Source: Flavobacterium potami
Lineage (GTDB): Bacteria > Bacteroidota > Bacteroidia > Flavobacteriales > Flavobacteriaceae
NCBI RefSeq assembly: GCF_020026915.1
Contig: NZ_JAINUY010000004.1
Span: forward strand, 1-64,000
DNA: 64,000 nucleotides
Reading direction: 5' to 3'
Both the position numbers and the translations under genes were made by a program. The notes under the pieces were generated by a model. The model worked only from the letters and a program-made list of their open reading frames with translations. It made no database searches and was not told where the DNA came from. Positions 7,339-16,090 of the stretch are shown here, piece after piece; positions within the stretch are counted from its first letter, which is position 1, and each line of letters starts with the position of its first letter.

Positions 7339-9735
7339 CTCTTTCTTCTCTCCTTTTTTCAAAATAACATCCTGTTTTTGATCACCAAAAATCAGAGTTG
7401 TTTTTCCTCCAATTTTAGAAGAAACGATTACTTTTTGTGGTTTTTTATTACTCCAATTCATTTCAATTTCAAAACCTCCACGAGCGCAGATTCCTTTTGC
7501 AGAACCTTCTTCCCAAGCGTCTGGCAAAGCAGGAAGCAATCTGATTTCGTTTTCATCTGACTGAACCAACATTTCGGCAACAGCTGCTGCACCTCCAAAA
7601 TTCCCATCAATTTGAAATGGTGGATGCGCATCAAATAAATTCGGATAGGTTCCTCCGCCTCTTCTTGGTGTTGCCGTTTTTTTACCGTCGGGATCAACGT
7701 AGCGCAATAATTCACGGTACATTTTATAAGCACGATTTCCGTCCCAAAGTCTTGCCCAAAGATTAATTCTCCAACCTTTTGACCAACCTGTAGTTTCGTC
7801 GCCTTTTATTTCTAAAGTTTTCTTTGAAGCTTCTGCCAAATCTGGAGTTTTCAAAGGCGTAATATGATCGCCAGGAAAAAGTCCGAATAAATGCGATTGA
7901 TGACGATGTTTTGGATCATTATCTTCCCAATCAAAATACCATTCTTGCAGATTTCCTTTTTTACCAATCTGATACGGATGCAATTTTGCCAATGCTTTTT
8001 CTAATTTATCTCTAAAAGCCGTATCCGTATTTAGCACTTTTGAAGCTTTTATTGTTTTATCGAAACATTCGCGAATCATCGCTAAATCGGCTGTTCCTCC
8101 GTAGAATGTTGCACCAACAAATCCGTCTGCTAGTTTGTATTGGTTTTCTGGCGAAGTGGATGGCGATGTAATTAGATTTCCGTCTTTATCGGTCACCAAC
8201 CAACCCAAACAAAATTCTGCCGCGCCTTTCATTAACGGATAACCTTCTTTTTTCAAATAACTTTGATCTTGAGTAAAAGTATAATGCTCCCAAATATGTG
8301 TACTCAGCCAGGCGCCTGCCATTGGCCAACACGCCCACATTGGATCTTCTTTTCCGAATTGTCCAACCGGATTCGTCATGGCCCAAATGTCTGAATTGTG
8401 CGCCGCTGCCCAACCTTCGTTTACACCATAAAAAGTCTTTGCCGTAATTTTCCCCGTTACCGAAAGGTTTTTAATAAAACTCAAAAGCGAAGAATGCATT
8501 TCTGAAAGATTGGTATTTTCTGCCAGCCAATAATTTTCTTCCAGATTAATATTCATGGTATAATTACTGCTCCAAGGCGGACTCAAATGCGGATTCCAAA
8601 GTCCTTGTAAATTAGCAGGAACACCCAACGTTCTTGAAGAACTAATTAACAAATATCGTCCGAAATTAAAATACAGAATTTCTAGATTTTTATCTTCTTT
8701 TCCGTCGGCATAACGCAATAAACGTTCGTCTGTTGGTAAATCTGGAGCGGCTGTTTTTCCTAGATTTAAGTCAACTCGATTGAAAAATTTTTGATAATCT
8801 GCAATGTGACTTTCTTTTACTTTACCGAATGGTTTTGTATAAGCTTTATTCAAATTTTGTGCAGCGAGTGCTACATCATCAATACCTTCTGATGCTGGAT
8901 TTTTGTCAAATCCGCTAAAACTCGTTGCAACCGAAACATAGATGTAAACCTCAGAAGCTTTTTTTATTGTTAAAGCATCTCTAGAACTTGTTAACTGTCC
9001 GTCCGTTTTTTTGACTTGCAGTAAAGTTGTAAATCTTGTTCCTCTTTCTTTAATCTGTAAATATTTTTCTGGTACTTTATATCCAGCATTTTCATGAATT
9101 GGCGCTGTGCCGTTCATCATTAAAACATTATTTCGAACAGAAACTTCCGATTTTAATAAACTTTTTAAACTAATATCGAAGTTTAAAGCACCTTTTTCGC
9201 TACTCGTCAGTTTAACAACCATAACTTGATCTGGAGCCGAAACAAAATATTCGCGTGTATATTTTACGCCGTCCATTTCATAAGTTACTTTTGAGGTTGC
9301 ATTGGCAAGATCAAGTTCTCTGTAATAATTGGTCGCTTTTCCTTTCTCTGAATTGTTGATTTCTAATGTTCCTAAAGGTGCATACGATTCAGAGTTTTTT
9401 CCCTGAACTTTTTTATTTAGTTCTTCGGCTAGTTTATAGTTTTCGTTTTTTAATGCTTCGCGAATAGCTGGAATATTTTTATACGCTTCTGGATTCATGT
9501 TTGCATTTACAGGTTCGCCAGACCAAAGGGTAATATCATTCAAACAAATTTTATCCGAATTCACGCCACCAAAAACCGTTGCACCCATTTTTCCGTTTCC
9601 TAAAACCAAGCTTTCTTCGAAGAATTCTGCGGGCTGTTTGTACCATAAAACATTTTTGGATTGTGCCGAAATGTTTTTTGCGTAAAATGTTAGAAGTAAG
9701 ATGAAAAATGTTTTTTTGATGATGGTTGGATTCAT
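7324..9735 (-). CDS. GH95 alpha-L-fucosidase (secreted)
   Basis: An 803-residue protein with a signal peptide (MNPTIIKKTFFILLLTFYAK, cleavage near SAQ). The N-terminal domain has the family start WYKQPAEFFEESLVLGNGKM. The (alpha/alpha)6 domain carries the Asn pair that activates water in this inverting family (YTMNIN; N395 and N397), the likely general-acid Glu530 in TSPEN and the late FQIDGNFG motif. GH95 removes alpha-1,2-linked L-fucose, the terminal sugar of the F side chain of xyloglucan; some members act on alpha-L-galactose instead. It is the last gene of the locus and would act in the periplasm on imported oligosaccharides. Length is normal for the family. Confidence 0.92.
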   Translation of the reverse strand: MNPTIIKKTFFILLLTFYAKNISAQSKNVLWYKQPAEFFEESLVLGNGKMGATVFGGVNSDKICLNDITLWSGEPVNANMNPEAYKNIPAIREALKNENYKLAEELNKKVQGKNSESYAPLGTLEINNSEKGKATNYYRELDLANATSKVTYEMDGVKYTREYFVSAPDQVMVVKLTSSEKGALNFDISLKSLLKSEVSVRNNVLMMNGTAPIHENAGYKVPEKYLQIKERGTRFTTLLQVKKTDGQLTSSRDALTIKKASEVYIYVSVATSFSGFDKNPASEGIDDVALAAQNLNKAYTKPFGKVKESHIADYQKFFNRVDLNLGKTAAPDLPTDERLLRYADGKEDKNLEILYFNFGRYLLISSSRTLGVPANLQGLWNPHLSPPWSSNYTMNINLEENYWLAENTNLSEMHSSLLSFIKNLSVTGKITAKTFYGVNEGWAAAHNSDIWAMTNPVGQFGKEDPMWACWPMAGAWLSTHIWEHYTFTQDQSYLKKEGYPLMKGAAEFCLGWLVTDKDGNLITSPSTSPENQYKLADGFVGATFYGGTADLAMIRECFDKTIKASKVLNTDTAFRDKLEKALAKLHPYQIGKKGNLQEWYFDWEDNDPKHRHQSHLFGLFPGDHITPLKTPDLAEASKKTLEIKGDETTGWSKGWRINLWARLWDGNRAYKMYRELLRYVDPDGKKTATPRRGGGTYPNLFDAHPPFQIDGNFGGAAAVAEMLVQSDENEIRLLPALPDAWEEGSAKGICARGGFEIEMNWSNKKPQKVIVSSKIGGKTTLIFGDQKQDVILKKGEKKEIVFE

Positions 9736-9774
9736 GGGCTTGTTGTTTTTGGTTTTTATTTATCGCCTTTTATT

Positions 9775-9904
9775 TTGTCATTCCGAGGAACGAGACCCGA
9801 GCGATAGTGAACAGGCGAAGCAAATCACACTAGAAATTCCGCAAAGAGAATCATCAATCTTTGTAGATTTACTAGTGTGATTCCTCGTTCCTCGGAATGA
9901 CAAA
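9775..9904. repeat. TTGTCATTCCGAGGAACGAG inverted-repeat element
   Basis: TTGTCATTCCGAGGAACGAG at the left end is mirrored by CTCGTTCCTCGGAATGACAA at the right end, with a second nested pairing (CACACTAG / CTAGTGTG) around 9828 and 9874. About 130 bp long, it shares the 314-bp GH95-esterase gap with the structured repeat at 9928-10044. Confidence 0.8.
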
Positions 9905-9927
9905 CGAAACGTTAATTAATGCTTTGT

Positions 9928-10044
9928 CCGCGTGAGGGATAGGAGCAAGCTACCGAAGTAGCGCGGATAGCCCGACCGTATCCTGATAAGTGGGCGAATA
10001 AGCGCAAAGATTGTTTGCCCACTTATAAGGATGCGGTCACGCCC
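9928..10044 (-). ncRNA. Structured RNA-like repeat, copy 1 (3' of the acetylesterase gene)
   Basis: Read on the minus strand it begins GGGCGTG 5 nt after the esterase stop codon and ends CACGCGG. Three helices can be drawn: a closing GCGTG/CACGC pair; a long hairpin ATAAGTGGGC/GCCCACTTAT with a lower ATCCT/AGGAT extension; and GCTAC-UUCG-GTAGC with a cUUCGg loop. The second copy at 41711-41827 keeps these helices with paired changes. Its function is unknown; 3' UTR processing or stability is one possibility. A mobile REP-like element is the alternative. Confidence 0.65.
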
Positions 10045-10049
10045 AAATA

Positions 10050-11996
10050 TTATTTACTTACACTATATTTCTCGTTTTCTGTAACCATTTCCCAATTATC
10101 GGTTCTGAATTGCGATGCAGGGAATTTTTCTTTGTTGAAAAGATTAATCGCCGTATCGTCGTCTGCCCAGCCGTAATGCACTGCAACTGGATTTTGAACC
10201 TGATCACTAGAAACGATTATTTTGTTGTCTTTTATTATCGCTTTCGCGGAATGAAAAACTTTGTCTGAACCTGCGATTTCAAATCCTTTTAATTCATCGT
10301 TATTTGGAGTTGATAGTCCGCTGCCAATGTTATCGAAAGTAAGGGTAATTTGTTTTCCTTTTATTTCCTGAGATTTATAAGTTGGTCCGCTGTGAACTTG
10401 TTTTTTACCGTAAATATCGTTCATCGCGATGGCTGCCAAACGTAAGCCAATGTCTTGTTTGTTGGTTGGGTGAATGTCTTTTGCGTTTCCGATATCGGTT
10501 GTCACGGCCATTCCTGTGTTTGGCAATTTTAAAGTTTCAGATTGTGCTTCGCGAAGTTCTGCCCAGCGGCTTCCTTTTTGGCTGTTTCCTCCAAATTCGT
10601 CGAACGTCGATAATTGAACGAAATAGAATGGAAAATTACCTTGTTTGAATTTCGTTCTCCAATCGTTGATCATTAGCGGAAATGCTGTTTTGTACTGTTT
10701 CGCTCTCCAAACATTCGCTTCGCCTTGATACCACAAAACGCCCTGCATCGCATAAGGAACCAGCGGATTTACCATGGCGTTGTACAATAATGACGGATAA
10801 CTATTTGGAGAAACGGAAATTTTAACCTGAATAACATTGAATTTCCAAAGTCCGTCTAAAGCTAAACTGGAATCTTTAAAGTCTATTTTTAGATCTTCTG
10901 GATCGCCGTAGATTCCGCCGCCGCCAGTGTTATCAGTGACTCTGACAGCGATTACATTTTGGCCTTCTTTTAGAACATTTGCCGGAATTTTATAAACCCT
11001 TAATTTGTCATAAAGAATATTAGTTCCGACTTCAACTCCATTTACGTAAGTTATGTCTTCATCGTCTACTTTTGCCAAATGTAAAACGGCTTCTTTTTTG
11101 GCTTGTTCAGCTGTTAAAACAATTGTTTTTCGCATCCAGACAATTCCGTCTATATTTCCGATTTGTTGATTTTCCCAAAGTGAAGGTAATTTTATTTCTG
11201 GCCAGTTTTTATCTTGAAAGTTTGGATTTTTGAATTGCTCTTCGTTTTTCATTGAAATATCAAATCCCTGTATTTTTTTAAGATTTTCGAAAACTGATTT
11301 TTTATTAATCTCCAAAATAGCATCAACATCTACGTTTGGCACATCAGCAATCATTGATTTGAATTCTGTGTTGTTTTGGAAAGCTTCACGACTTGTCCAA
11401 GTTTCTACATTCGTTCCGCCCCAAGAAGTATTAATGATTCCGATTGGAATTTTTAATTCTGAATATAATTTTCTAGCAAAATAATATCCAACAGCGGTAA
11501 AGTTGCCTACGTTTTCTTTGTTGGCTACTTCCCATTTTCCTTGTTTTAAATCGTCTTTTGGAGTTCCGCTTAAATCTTGCGCCACGCCAAAATGACGAAT
11601 CATAGGATAATTCGCTTCAGCAATTTCTTTTTCTGAATTCATAGTTTTCACAACCTGAAATTCCATATTCGATTGTCCGCTGCAAATCCAAACTTCTCCA
11701 ACCAAAACATTTTTGATAGTAATTGTATTTTTTCCGATTACGATCAATTCGAATGGTCCGCCTGCTTTTTCGGCAGCTAAATTTACCGTCCATTTTCCGT
11801 TTTTATCGGCTGTAGTTTTCTTGATTTGTTTGTTGAAATGAATTTCTACACTCTCATTTGCATCGGCAAAACCCCAAATCGGAATTTGCTTGTTTCTCTG
11901 CAATACCATTCCGTCAGAGAATATTAAAGGCATTCTTACGTTAGCGTTAGATATTGCACTAAATATCAATAAAATAAAAACTATTAACTTTTTCAT
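10050..11996 (-). CDS. SGNH acetylesterase (sialate O-acetylesterase-like; CE20-type)
   Basis: A 648-residue protein with a signal peptide (MKKLIVFILLIFSAISNA). An N-terminal beta domain precedes an SGNH hydrolase core: block I SGQSNM with nucleophile near Ser109, SWGGTNVETW, WYQGEANV, and the late DIHPTNK with the catalytic Asp-His. The core is interrupted at about residues 260-370 by an inserted jelly-roll domain like the sugar-binding domain of GH2 enzymes (WMRKTIVL...VIAVRVTDNTGGGG). This arrangement is typical of bacterial sialate O-acetylesterase homologues and of CE20 xyloglucan acetylesterases. Beside alpha-fucosidase and beta-galactosidase genes, removal of acetyl groups from xyloglucan galactose is the likely job. 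Confidence 0.85.
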   Translation of the reverse strand: MKKLIVFILLIFSAISNANVRMPLIFSDGMVLQRNKQIPIWGFADANESVEIHFNKQIKKTTADKNGKWTVNLAAEKAGGPFELIVIGKNTITIKNVLVGEVWICSGQSNMEFQVVKTMNSEKEIAEANYPMIRHFGVAQDLSGTPKDDLKQGKWEVANKENVGNFTAVGYYFARKLYSELKIPIGIINTSWGGTNVETWTSREAFQNNTEFKSMIADVPNVDVDAILEINKKSVFENLKKIQGFDISMKNEEQFKNPNFQDKNWPEIKLPSLWENQQIGNIDGIVWMRKTIVLTAEQAKKEAVLHLAKVDDEDITYVNGVEVGTNILYDKLRVYKIPANVLKEGQNVIAVRVTDNTGGGGIYGDPEDLKIDFKDSSLALDGLWKFNVIQVKISVSPNSYPSLLYNAMVNPLVPYAMQGVLWYQGEANVWRAKQYKTAFPLMINDWRTKFKQGNFPFYFVQLSTFDEFGGNSQKGSRWAELREAQSETLKLPNTGMAVTTDIGNAKDIHPTNKQDIGLRLAAIAMNDIYGKKQVHSGPTYKSQEIKGKQITLTFDNIGSGLSTPNNDELKGFEIAGSDKVFHSAKAIIKDNKIIVSSDQVQNPVAVHYGWADDDTAINLFNKEKFPASQFRTDNWEMVTENEKYSVSK

Positions 11997-12018
11997 TTAT
12001 TCTAATTTTATTTTTTTG

Positions 12019-12096
12019 AACCATCTAAGTGATATAAGATATTTTAAGTTTTTATTTAGCTTTGCGCTTAAATTTACTTATATCACTTATATGGTT
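12019..12096. repeat. AACCATATAAGTGATATAAG inverted-repeat element, copy 1
   Basis: AACCATCTAAGTGATATAAG at 12019 is mirrored by a diverged CTTATATCACTTATATGGTT ending at 12096, with a TTAAG/CTTAA inner pair and a TTTGCGC loop. It fills the gap between the GH5 and esterase genes. A related element is at 13646-13746. Confidence 0.75.
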
Positions 12097-12109
12097 TAAC
12101 TACATTTTT

Positions 12110-13609
12110 TTACTTTAATCCGTCGATTAATGCGTTTAAAGCTTGTGTGTCGAAGACGGTATTGTTCGTTCTATTTATGATTCCGAAACCATTATTTGTT
12201 AAGCTTCCTTCATCCCAATAAAAAGGTAATAATCCGTTTGCTTTTGCTGTTTTTACCACCGTTTTTAAATAATAGGCTCTAGAATTTAGATGTAAAGTCA
12301 AAGCATCTCCTGTTAAAGTTGTTCTGCGAATTGCTCCAAATTCTCCTAAAAGAACCGGAATTCCTTTATCAACAAACTGGGTTTTCATCAATTTGAAATT
12401 CTTTTCTAGATCGGCTTCTTCTCCCCAATTTGCATTTCGTTCTGTATCAGTTGTAGAATGAAATCCCGAACCCCAATAATAGAACATTTTGCCCCAAGTT
12501 TCGTCTTTAGTTAAACCTGCGAAATTCCACGGAGAATAATAATGCACTTCAACCATCATTCTGCCAGTAACTTTATCAGTAGGCAATGTAGTCATTAATT
12601 TGTTTGTTTTTTCAATATCTGTTGTTGGACCTTGAACTACTAAAACACGAGTAGCGTTTTTTCCTCCTGTCGAACGAACAGCATCAATAAAAGTTTGGTG
12701 ATACGAAGTCAAAACTGCCATTTGAGTCGCATCTTCAACCGCTGGTTCATTAGCACTTGCAAAAAGCAAATGTTCATCGAAACCTCTTAAATGTGTTGCG
12801 ATTTGTTCCCAGAAAGCTTTTTGTTTGGCGTTGTTTTCTACTTTTTTAGCTTCGGTAATATTGTTTTCTAACCAGCCACCGTCCCAGTGAATATTTACCA
12901 CAACATACATATCATTGTCTACGCAGTATTGTACGACTTCTTTAACGCGGTTCAGCCAATCTAATTTAATTTTTGCCGTAGCAACATTTTCTAAGTTCTG
13001 ATTCCAAGAACACGGAATTCTAATTGCATTGAATCCGTTTGCTTTTACAGCATCGATTAAAGCTTTTGTCACTTTTGGATTTCCCCAAGCGGTTTCGCCT
13101 CCAGTTGCTTCCAAAGTATTTCCGATATTCCATCCTAATTTGATTTTTGCAGCTAATTCAACTGCAGAACTTCCCATTCCTGCTGCATCTGCCGCGATTG
13201 GATTGGTGTTGTAACTCGGATATAAACTTGTTGCTACAGCCGCCGCTTGCGAAACTGATATTGTTGCAGAAGGCACTTCATTTCCGGTTAAAGTAATTGT
13301 TGCGTTTCGTACTGAAGTAGTCGTGTTTTCTAAAGCTGTAATTTTAACCACTGTGCTTCCAGAGGCTCCCACGGTCTGACTTACTTTAATCCAGTTAACT
13401 GGATTACTCAAAGTCCAAGCAACTCCATTAGAGTTAACCGTTACATCAATTGTATTTTCTTTGCTTTCAAAATCAACTTTATTGGTACTTGTACTTAATG
13501 TTTTTATACTCACTGGGGTATTTTCTTTATCTGAACTGCAAGCTAAAACTCCTAAAAAAGCAAAACATAAAATAAAACTCAAGAGGTAATCTTTGATTGT
13601 TTTTTTCAT
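12110..13609 (-). CDS. BACON-GH5 endo-glucanase, probable endo-xyloglucanase
   Basis: A 499-residue lipoprotein: MKKTIKDYLLSFILCFAFLG then lipobox LACSS. I placed the start at 13609; an upstream in-frame ATG at 13651 lies inside a dispersed repeat and gives no signal sequence. Residues ~40-125 form a BACON domain, common in Bacteroidota glycanases as a spacer from the cell surface. The GH5 barrel shows GWNIGNTLEA and ETAWGNP, typical of subfamily 4, acid/base Glu288 (NEP) and nucleophile Glu423 (GEFG). As the only endo-acting enzyme of the locus it likely cuts the xyloglucan backbone at the cell surface, making oligosaccharides for the SusC/SusD importer. Confidence 0.9.
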   Translation of the reverse strand: MKKTIKDYLLSFILCFAFLGVLACSSDKENTPVSIKTLSTSTNKVDFESKENTIDVTVNSNGVAWTLSNPVNWIKVSQTVGASGSTVVKITALENTTTSVRNATITLTGNEVPSATISVSQAAAVATSLYPSYNTNPIAADAAGMGSSAVELAAKIKLGWNIGNTLEATGGETAWGNPKVTKALIDAVKANGFNAIRIPCSWNQNLENVATAKIKLDWLNRVKEVVQYCVDNDMYVVVNIHWDGGWLENNITEAKKVENNAKQKAFWEQIATHLRGFDEHLLFASANEPAVEDATQMAVLTSYHQTFIDAVRSTGGKNATRVLVVQGPTTDIEKTNKLMTTLPTDKVTGRMMVEVHYYSPWNFAGLTKDETWGKMFYYWGSGFHSTTDTERNANWGEEADLEKNFKLMKTQFVDKGIPVLLGEFGAIRRTTLTGDALTLHLNSRAYYLKTVVKTAKANGLLPFYWDEGSLTNNGFGIINRTNNTVFDTQALNALIDGLK

Positions 13610-13645
13610 TTGGTCTGGTTTAATTTTACAAATAGGATCAAAAAA

Positions 13646-13746
13646 AACCATATAAGCAATTTAAGTTCATTTGGTCAAACTTCAAATTAATCTCGCAAAG
13701 ACGCAGAGACGCAAAGTTTAAATGAACTTAAATTACTTATATGGTT
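13646..13746. repeat. AACCATATAAG inverted-repeat element, copy 2
   Basis: AACCATATAAGCAATTTAAG at the left is mirrored by CTTAAATTACTTATATGGTT at the right. The centre carries CTCGCAAAGACGCAGAGACG, a word from a different repeat (4956-5059), so this looks like a composite. It fills the gap between GH3 and GH5. Confidence 0.78.
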
Positions 13747-13753
13747 AAAAAGA

Positions 13754-15991
13754 CTACTTAATTATTACAGAAATTTCTTTTTTGATGTCTCTAGAAGAAG
13801 TTCCTACTTTAATAGTATATTTTCCTGGCTCAACTGTCCATTTTTTAGCAGCAACATCATAATAAGCTAGTTCTTTTACAGGAACTTTAATAGTTACTGT
13901 TTGTGAACTTCCAGCTTTTACATCAACTTTTTTGAAACCTTTTAATTCCTGCGCTGCACGAGTAATTTTAGAATCCGGTTTTGAAGTATATAACTGAATA
14001 ACTTCTTTTCCATCAACTTTTCCTGTGTTTTTAACGTCAACAGAAACTTCGATTACATCTGTTTGAGCATATGAATCTTTGTTTGCTTTTGCATTATCTA
14101 AGGCAAAAGTCGTGTATGATAATCCATAACCGAAAGGATATAATGGTGCTACATTTTTAGTATCAAACCAACGGTATCCGATTAAAAGTCCTTCTGCATA
14201 GTTTACCGCTTTGTCTCCAGGGAAACTGTTTGTTGCGTGTGCAGGAGAATCTTTCAATTGTTTTGGCATTGTCCAAGGTAATTTTCCTGACGGATTTACT
14301 TTTCCTAAAATAACATCTGCCAAAGCATTTCCTCCTTCAGAACCATTAAACCAGCTCCAAACTAAGGCAGAAGTTTTTTGACTTACTTCATTCAAATCAA
14401 ATGGAGCACCAGCAACCATAACTACAATAGTTTTTGGATTTACAGCCAAAACTTGTTTGATTAATTCTTCTTGTCCGAATGGCAAATGTAGATCTCTTCT
14501 ATCCGAAGCTTCTGTTTCATAATCACGATTTGAACCCGCAAAAATGATCGCAACATCTGAGTTTTTAGCTGCTTCAACTGCTTCTTTTACTTTTGCATCA
14601 TCTAATTTATCAATTGTAACTGGTCCTGTAGAAGTGATATTTCCTAAGTTTCCTTTGTTTTTCTCATCGTAACGCTCTAAATATCCTTCTGCATAATTGA
14701 TTTTGATTGAAGAAGGCAATCTGTTTTTAAGACCTTCAAGAGGTGTAACTTCTCTTTTTGTTTTTACACCAGCTCCAAATCCGCCAAGAGCGTTTTTCTT
14801 TGTTGCGTTGTTTCCAATAACTGCGATAGATTTTACTCCGTCCAGTTTTAAAGGCAACGCATTGTTTTCGTTTTTCAACAATACAATAGCTTCTGCAGCA
14901 ATTTTGTAAGCGTCTTGGTAATGTGCTTCTGTTGCGATGCTTCCTTTTGCACGCTCGCCTCCGCCCATTGCTTTAATATGGAATAAACCGCGTAAAATAC
15001 GTTTTACATGAAGATCAATTTCTTTTTCTGAAACTTCTCCAGATTTTACTGCCGCGATTAATTTATCAGCTAAGAAAAATTCGTTGAAAGGTTTTGGTGT
15101 TCCCATTTCAATATCTAAACCGCTTTTTAAAGATTTTGCTGTAGAATGCACCGCTGCCCAATCTGAAACTACAATACCTTTAAATCCCCATTCGTCACGA
15201 AGGATTTTGTTTAACATATAGTCATTTTCACATAAATATTCACCTCTAAATTTATTGTAAGCCCCCATTATACTGTATGCTTTCCCTTCTTTTACAGTAG
15301 CTTCAAAAGCTGGAAGATAAATTTCGCGAAGTGTACGCTCATCAATTTGCACATCTACAAAATCACGATTGGTTTCCTGATTGTTTGCTGCGTAATGTTT
15401 TACGCAAGCCATTACATCTTTTTCCTGTAAACCCACAACCAAAGGCACAGCAATTTTTTTATTTAAAAATGGATCTTCCGACATGTATTCGTAAGTTCTT
15501 CCTCCAAGCGGTGTTCTTACCATATTGATGGCTGGCGAAAGCAACATATCTTTATCTCTTGCACGTAATTCTTCTCCTAAACTAGTTCCGAAAGTATGCG
15601 CCATTTCAGCATTCCACGTTGCCGCCAAAGCGCCTCCTGCTGGATAATAGGTTGCAAAATCATTTGTCCATCCTGCCGGAGCCCAATTGTCTCTTGAGAT
15701 TTCCTCACGAACTCCCAACGGACCATCAGCCATTTTTAATTCTGGAATTCCTAAACGTTTTACACCTGCATTTGCAAACATGCTGTTACCGTGAAGCATT
15801 CCGATTTTTTCTTCTAATGTCATTTGCGAAATCAGTTTATCGATTTCTGCATCATGTTCTGTACCTATTTCTTTTCCAACGTATTCTTCAGTCTCCGCCG
15901 AAGTTGAAGCCGTAGTCTTCGCATCATTTTTACAAGAAGCAAAAAATGCAAAAACCAAAGCTGCCGAAAGGTATATCATTTTGTTTTTCAT
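13754..15991 (-). CDS. GH3 beta-glucosidase (lipoprotein)
   Basis: A 745-residue protein starting MKNKMIYLSAALVFAFFASC, a lipoprotein signal. The order of domains is the standard GH3 one: a TIM barrel with the KHYAANNQETNRD binding motif and nucleophile Asp277 in VVSDWAAVHS, an alpha/beta sandwich, and a C-terminal fibronectin-III-like domain (GKVDGKEVIQLYTS). The family removes terminal beta-D-glucose, and some members beta-xylose, from non-reducing ends. In this locus the likely role is hydrolysis of the cello-oligosaccharide backbone after side chains are removed. The gene sits between GH39 and GH5 with ~100-bp gaps, all on one strand. Confidence 0.93.
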   Translation of the reverse strand: MKNKMIYLSAALVFAFFASCKNDAKTTASTSAETEEYVGKEIGTEHDAEIDKLISQMTLEEKIGMLHGNSMFANAGVKRLGIPELKMADGPLGVREEISRDNWAPAGWTNDFATYYPAGGALAATWNAEMAHTFGTSLGEELRARDKDMLLSPAINMVRTPLGGRTYEYMSEDPFLNKKIAVPLVVGLQEKDVMACVKHYAANNQETNRDFVDVQIDERTLREIYLPAFEATVKEGKAYSIMGAYNKFRGEYLCENDYMLNKILRDEWGFKGIVVSDWAAVHSTAKSLKSGLDIEMGTPKPFNEFFLADKLIAAVKSGEVSEKEIDLHVKRILRGLFHIKAMGGGERAKGSIATEAHYQDAYKIAAEAIVLLKNENNALPLKLDGVKSIAVIGNNATKKNALGGFGAGVKTKREVTPLEGLKNRLPSSIKINYAEGYLERYDEKNKGNLGNITSTGPVTIDKLDDAKVKEAVEAAKNSDVAIIFAGSNRDYETEASDRRDLHLPFGQEELIKQVLAVNPKTIVVMVAGAPFDLNEVSQKTSALVWSWFNGSEGGNALADVILGKVNPSGKLPWTMPKQLKDSPAHATNSFPGDKAVNYAEGLLIGYRWFDTKNVAPLYPFGYGLSYTTFALDNAKANKDSYAQTDVIEVSVDVKNTGKVDGKEVIQLYTSKPDSKITRAAQELKGFKKVDVKAGSSQTVTIKVPVKELAYYDVAAKKWTVEPGKYTIKVGTSSRDIKKEISVIIK

Positions 15992-16090
15992 AGATAGTTA
16001 GGTGTTTTTAGATTTGAAGATTTTGATTCCTCACACATTGTCTTCAAATCCAGTTAATAATTATATCGTTTGTGGTTTTTTGTTTTTAGT

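Noticed and set aside
13609-13651. N-terminal extension of GH5 from the ATG at 13651
   Set aside because: The added residues come from a dispersed repeat and hide the lipoprotein signal.
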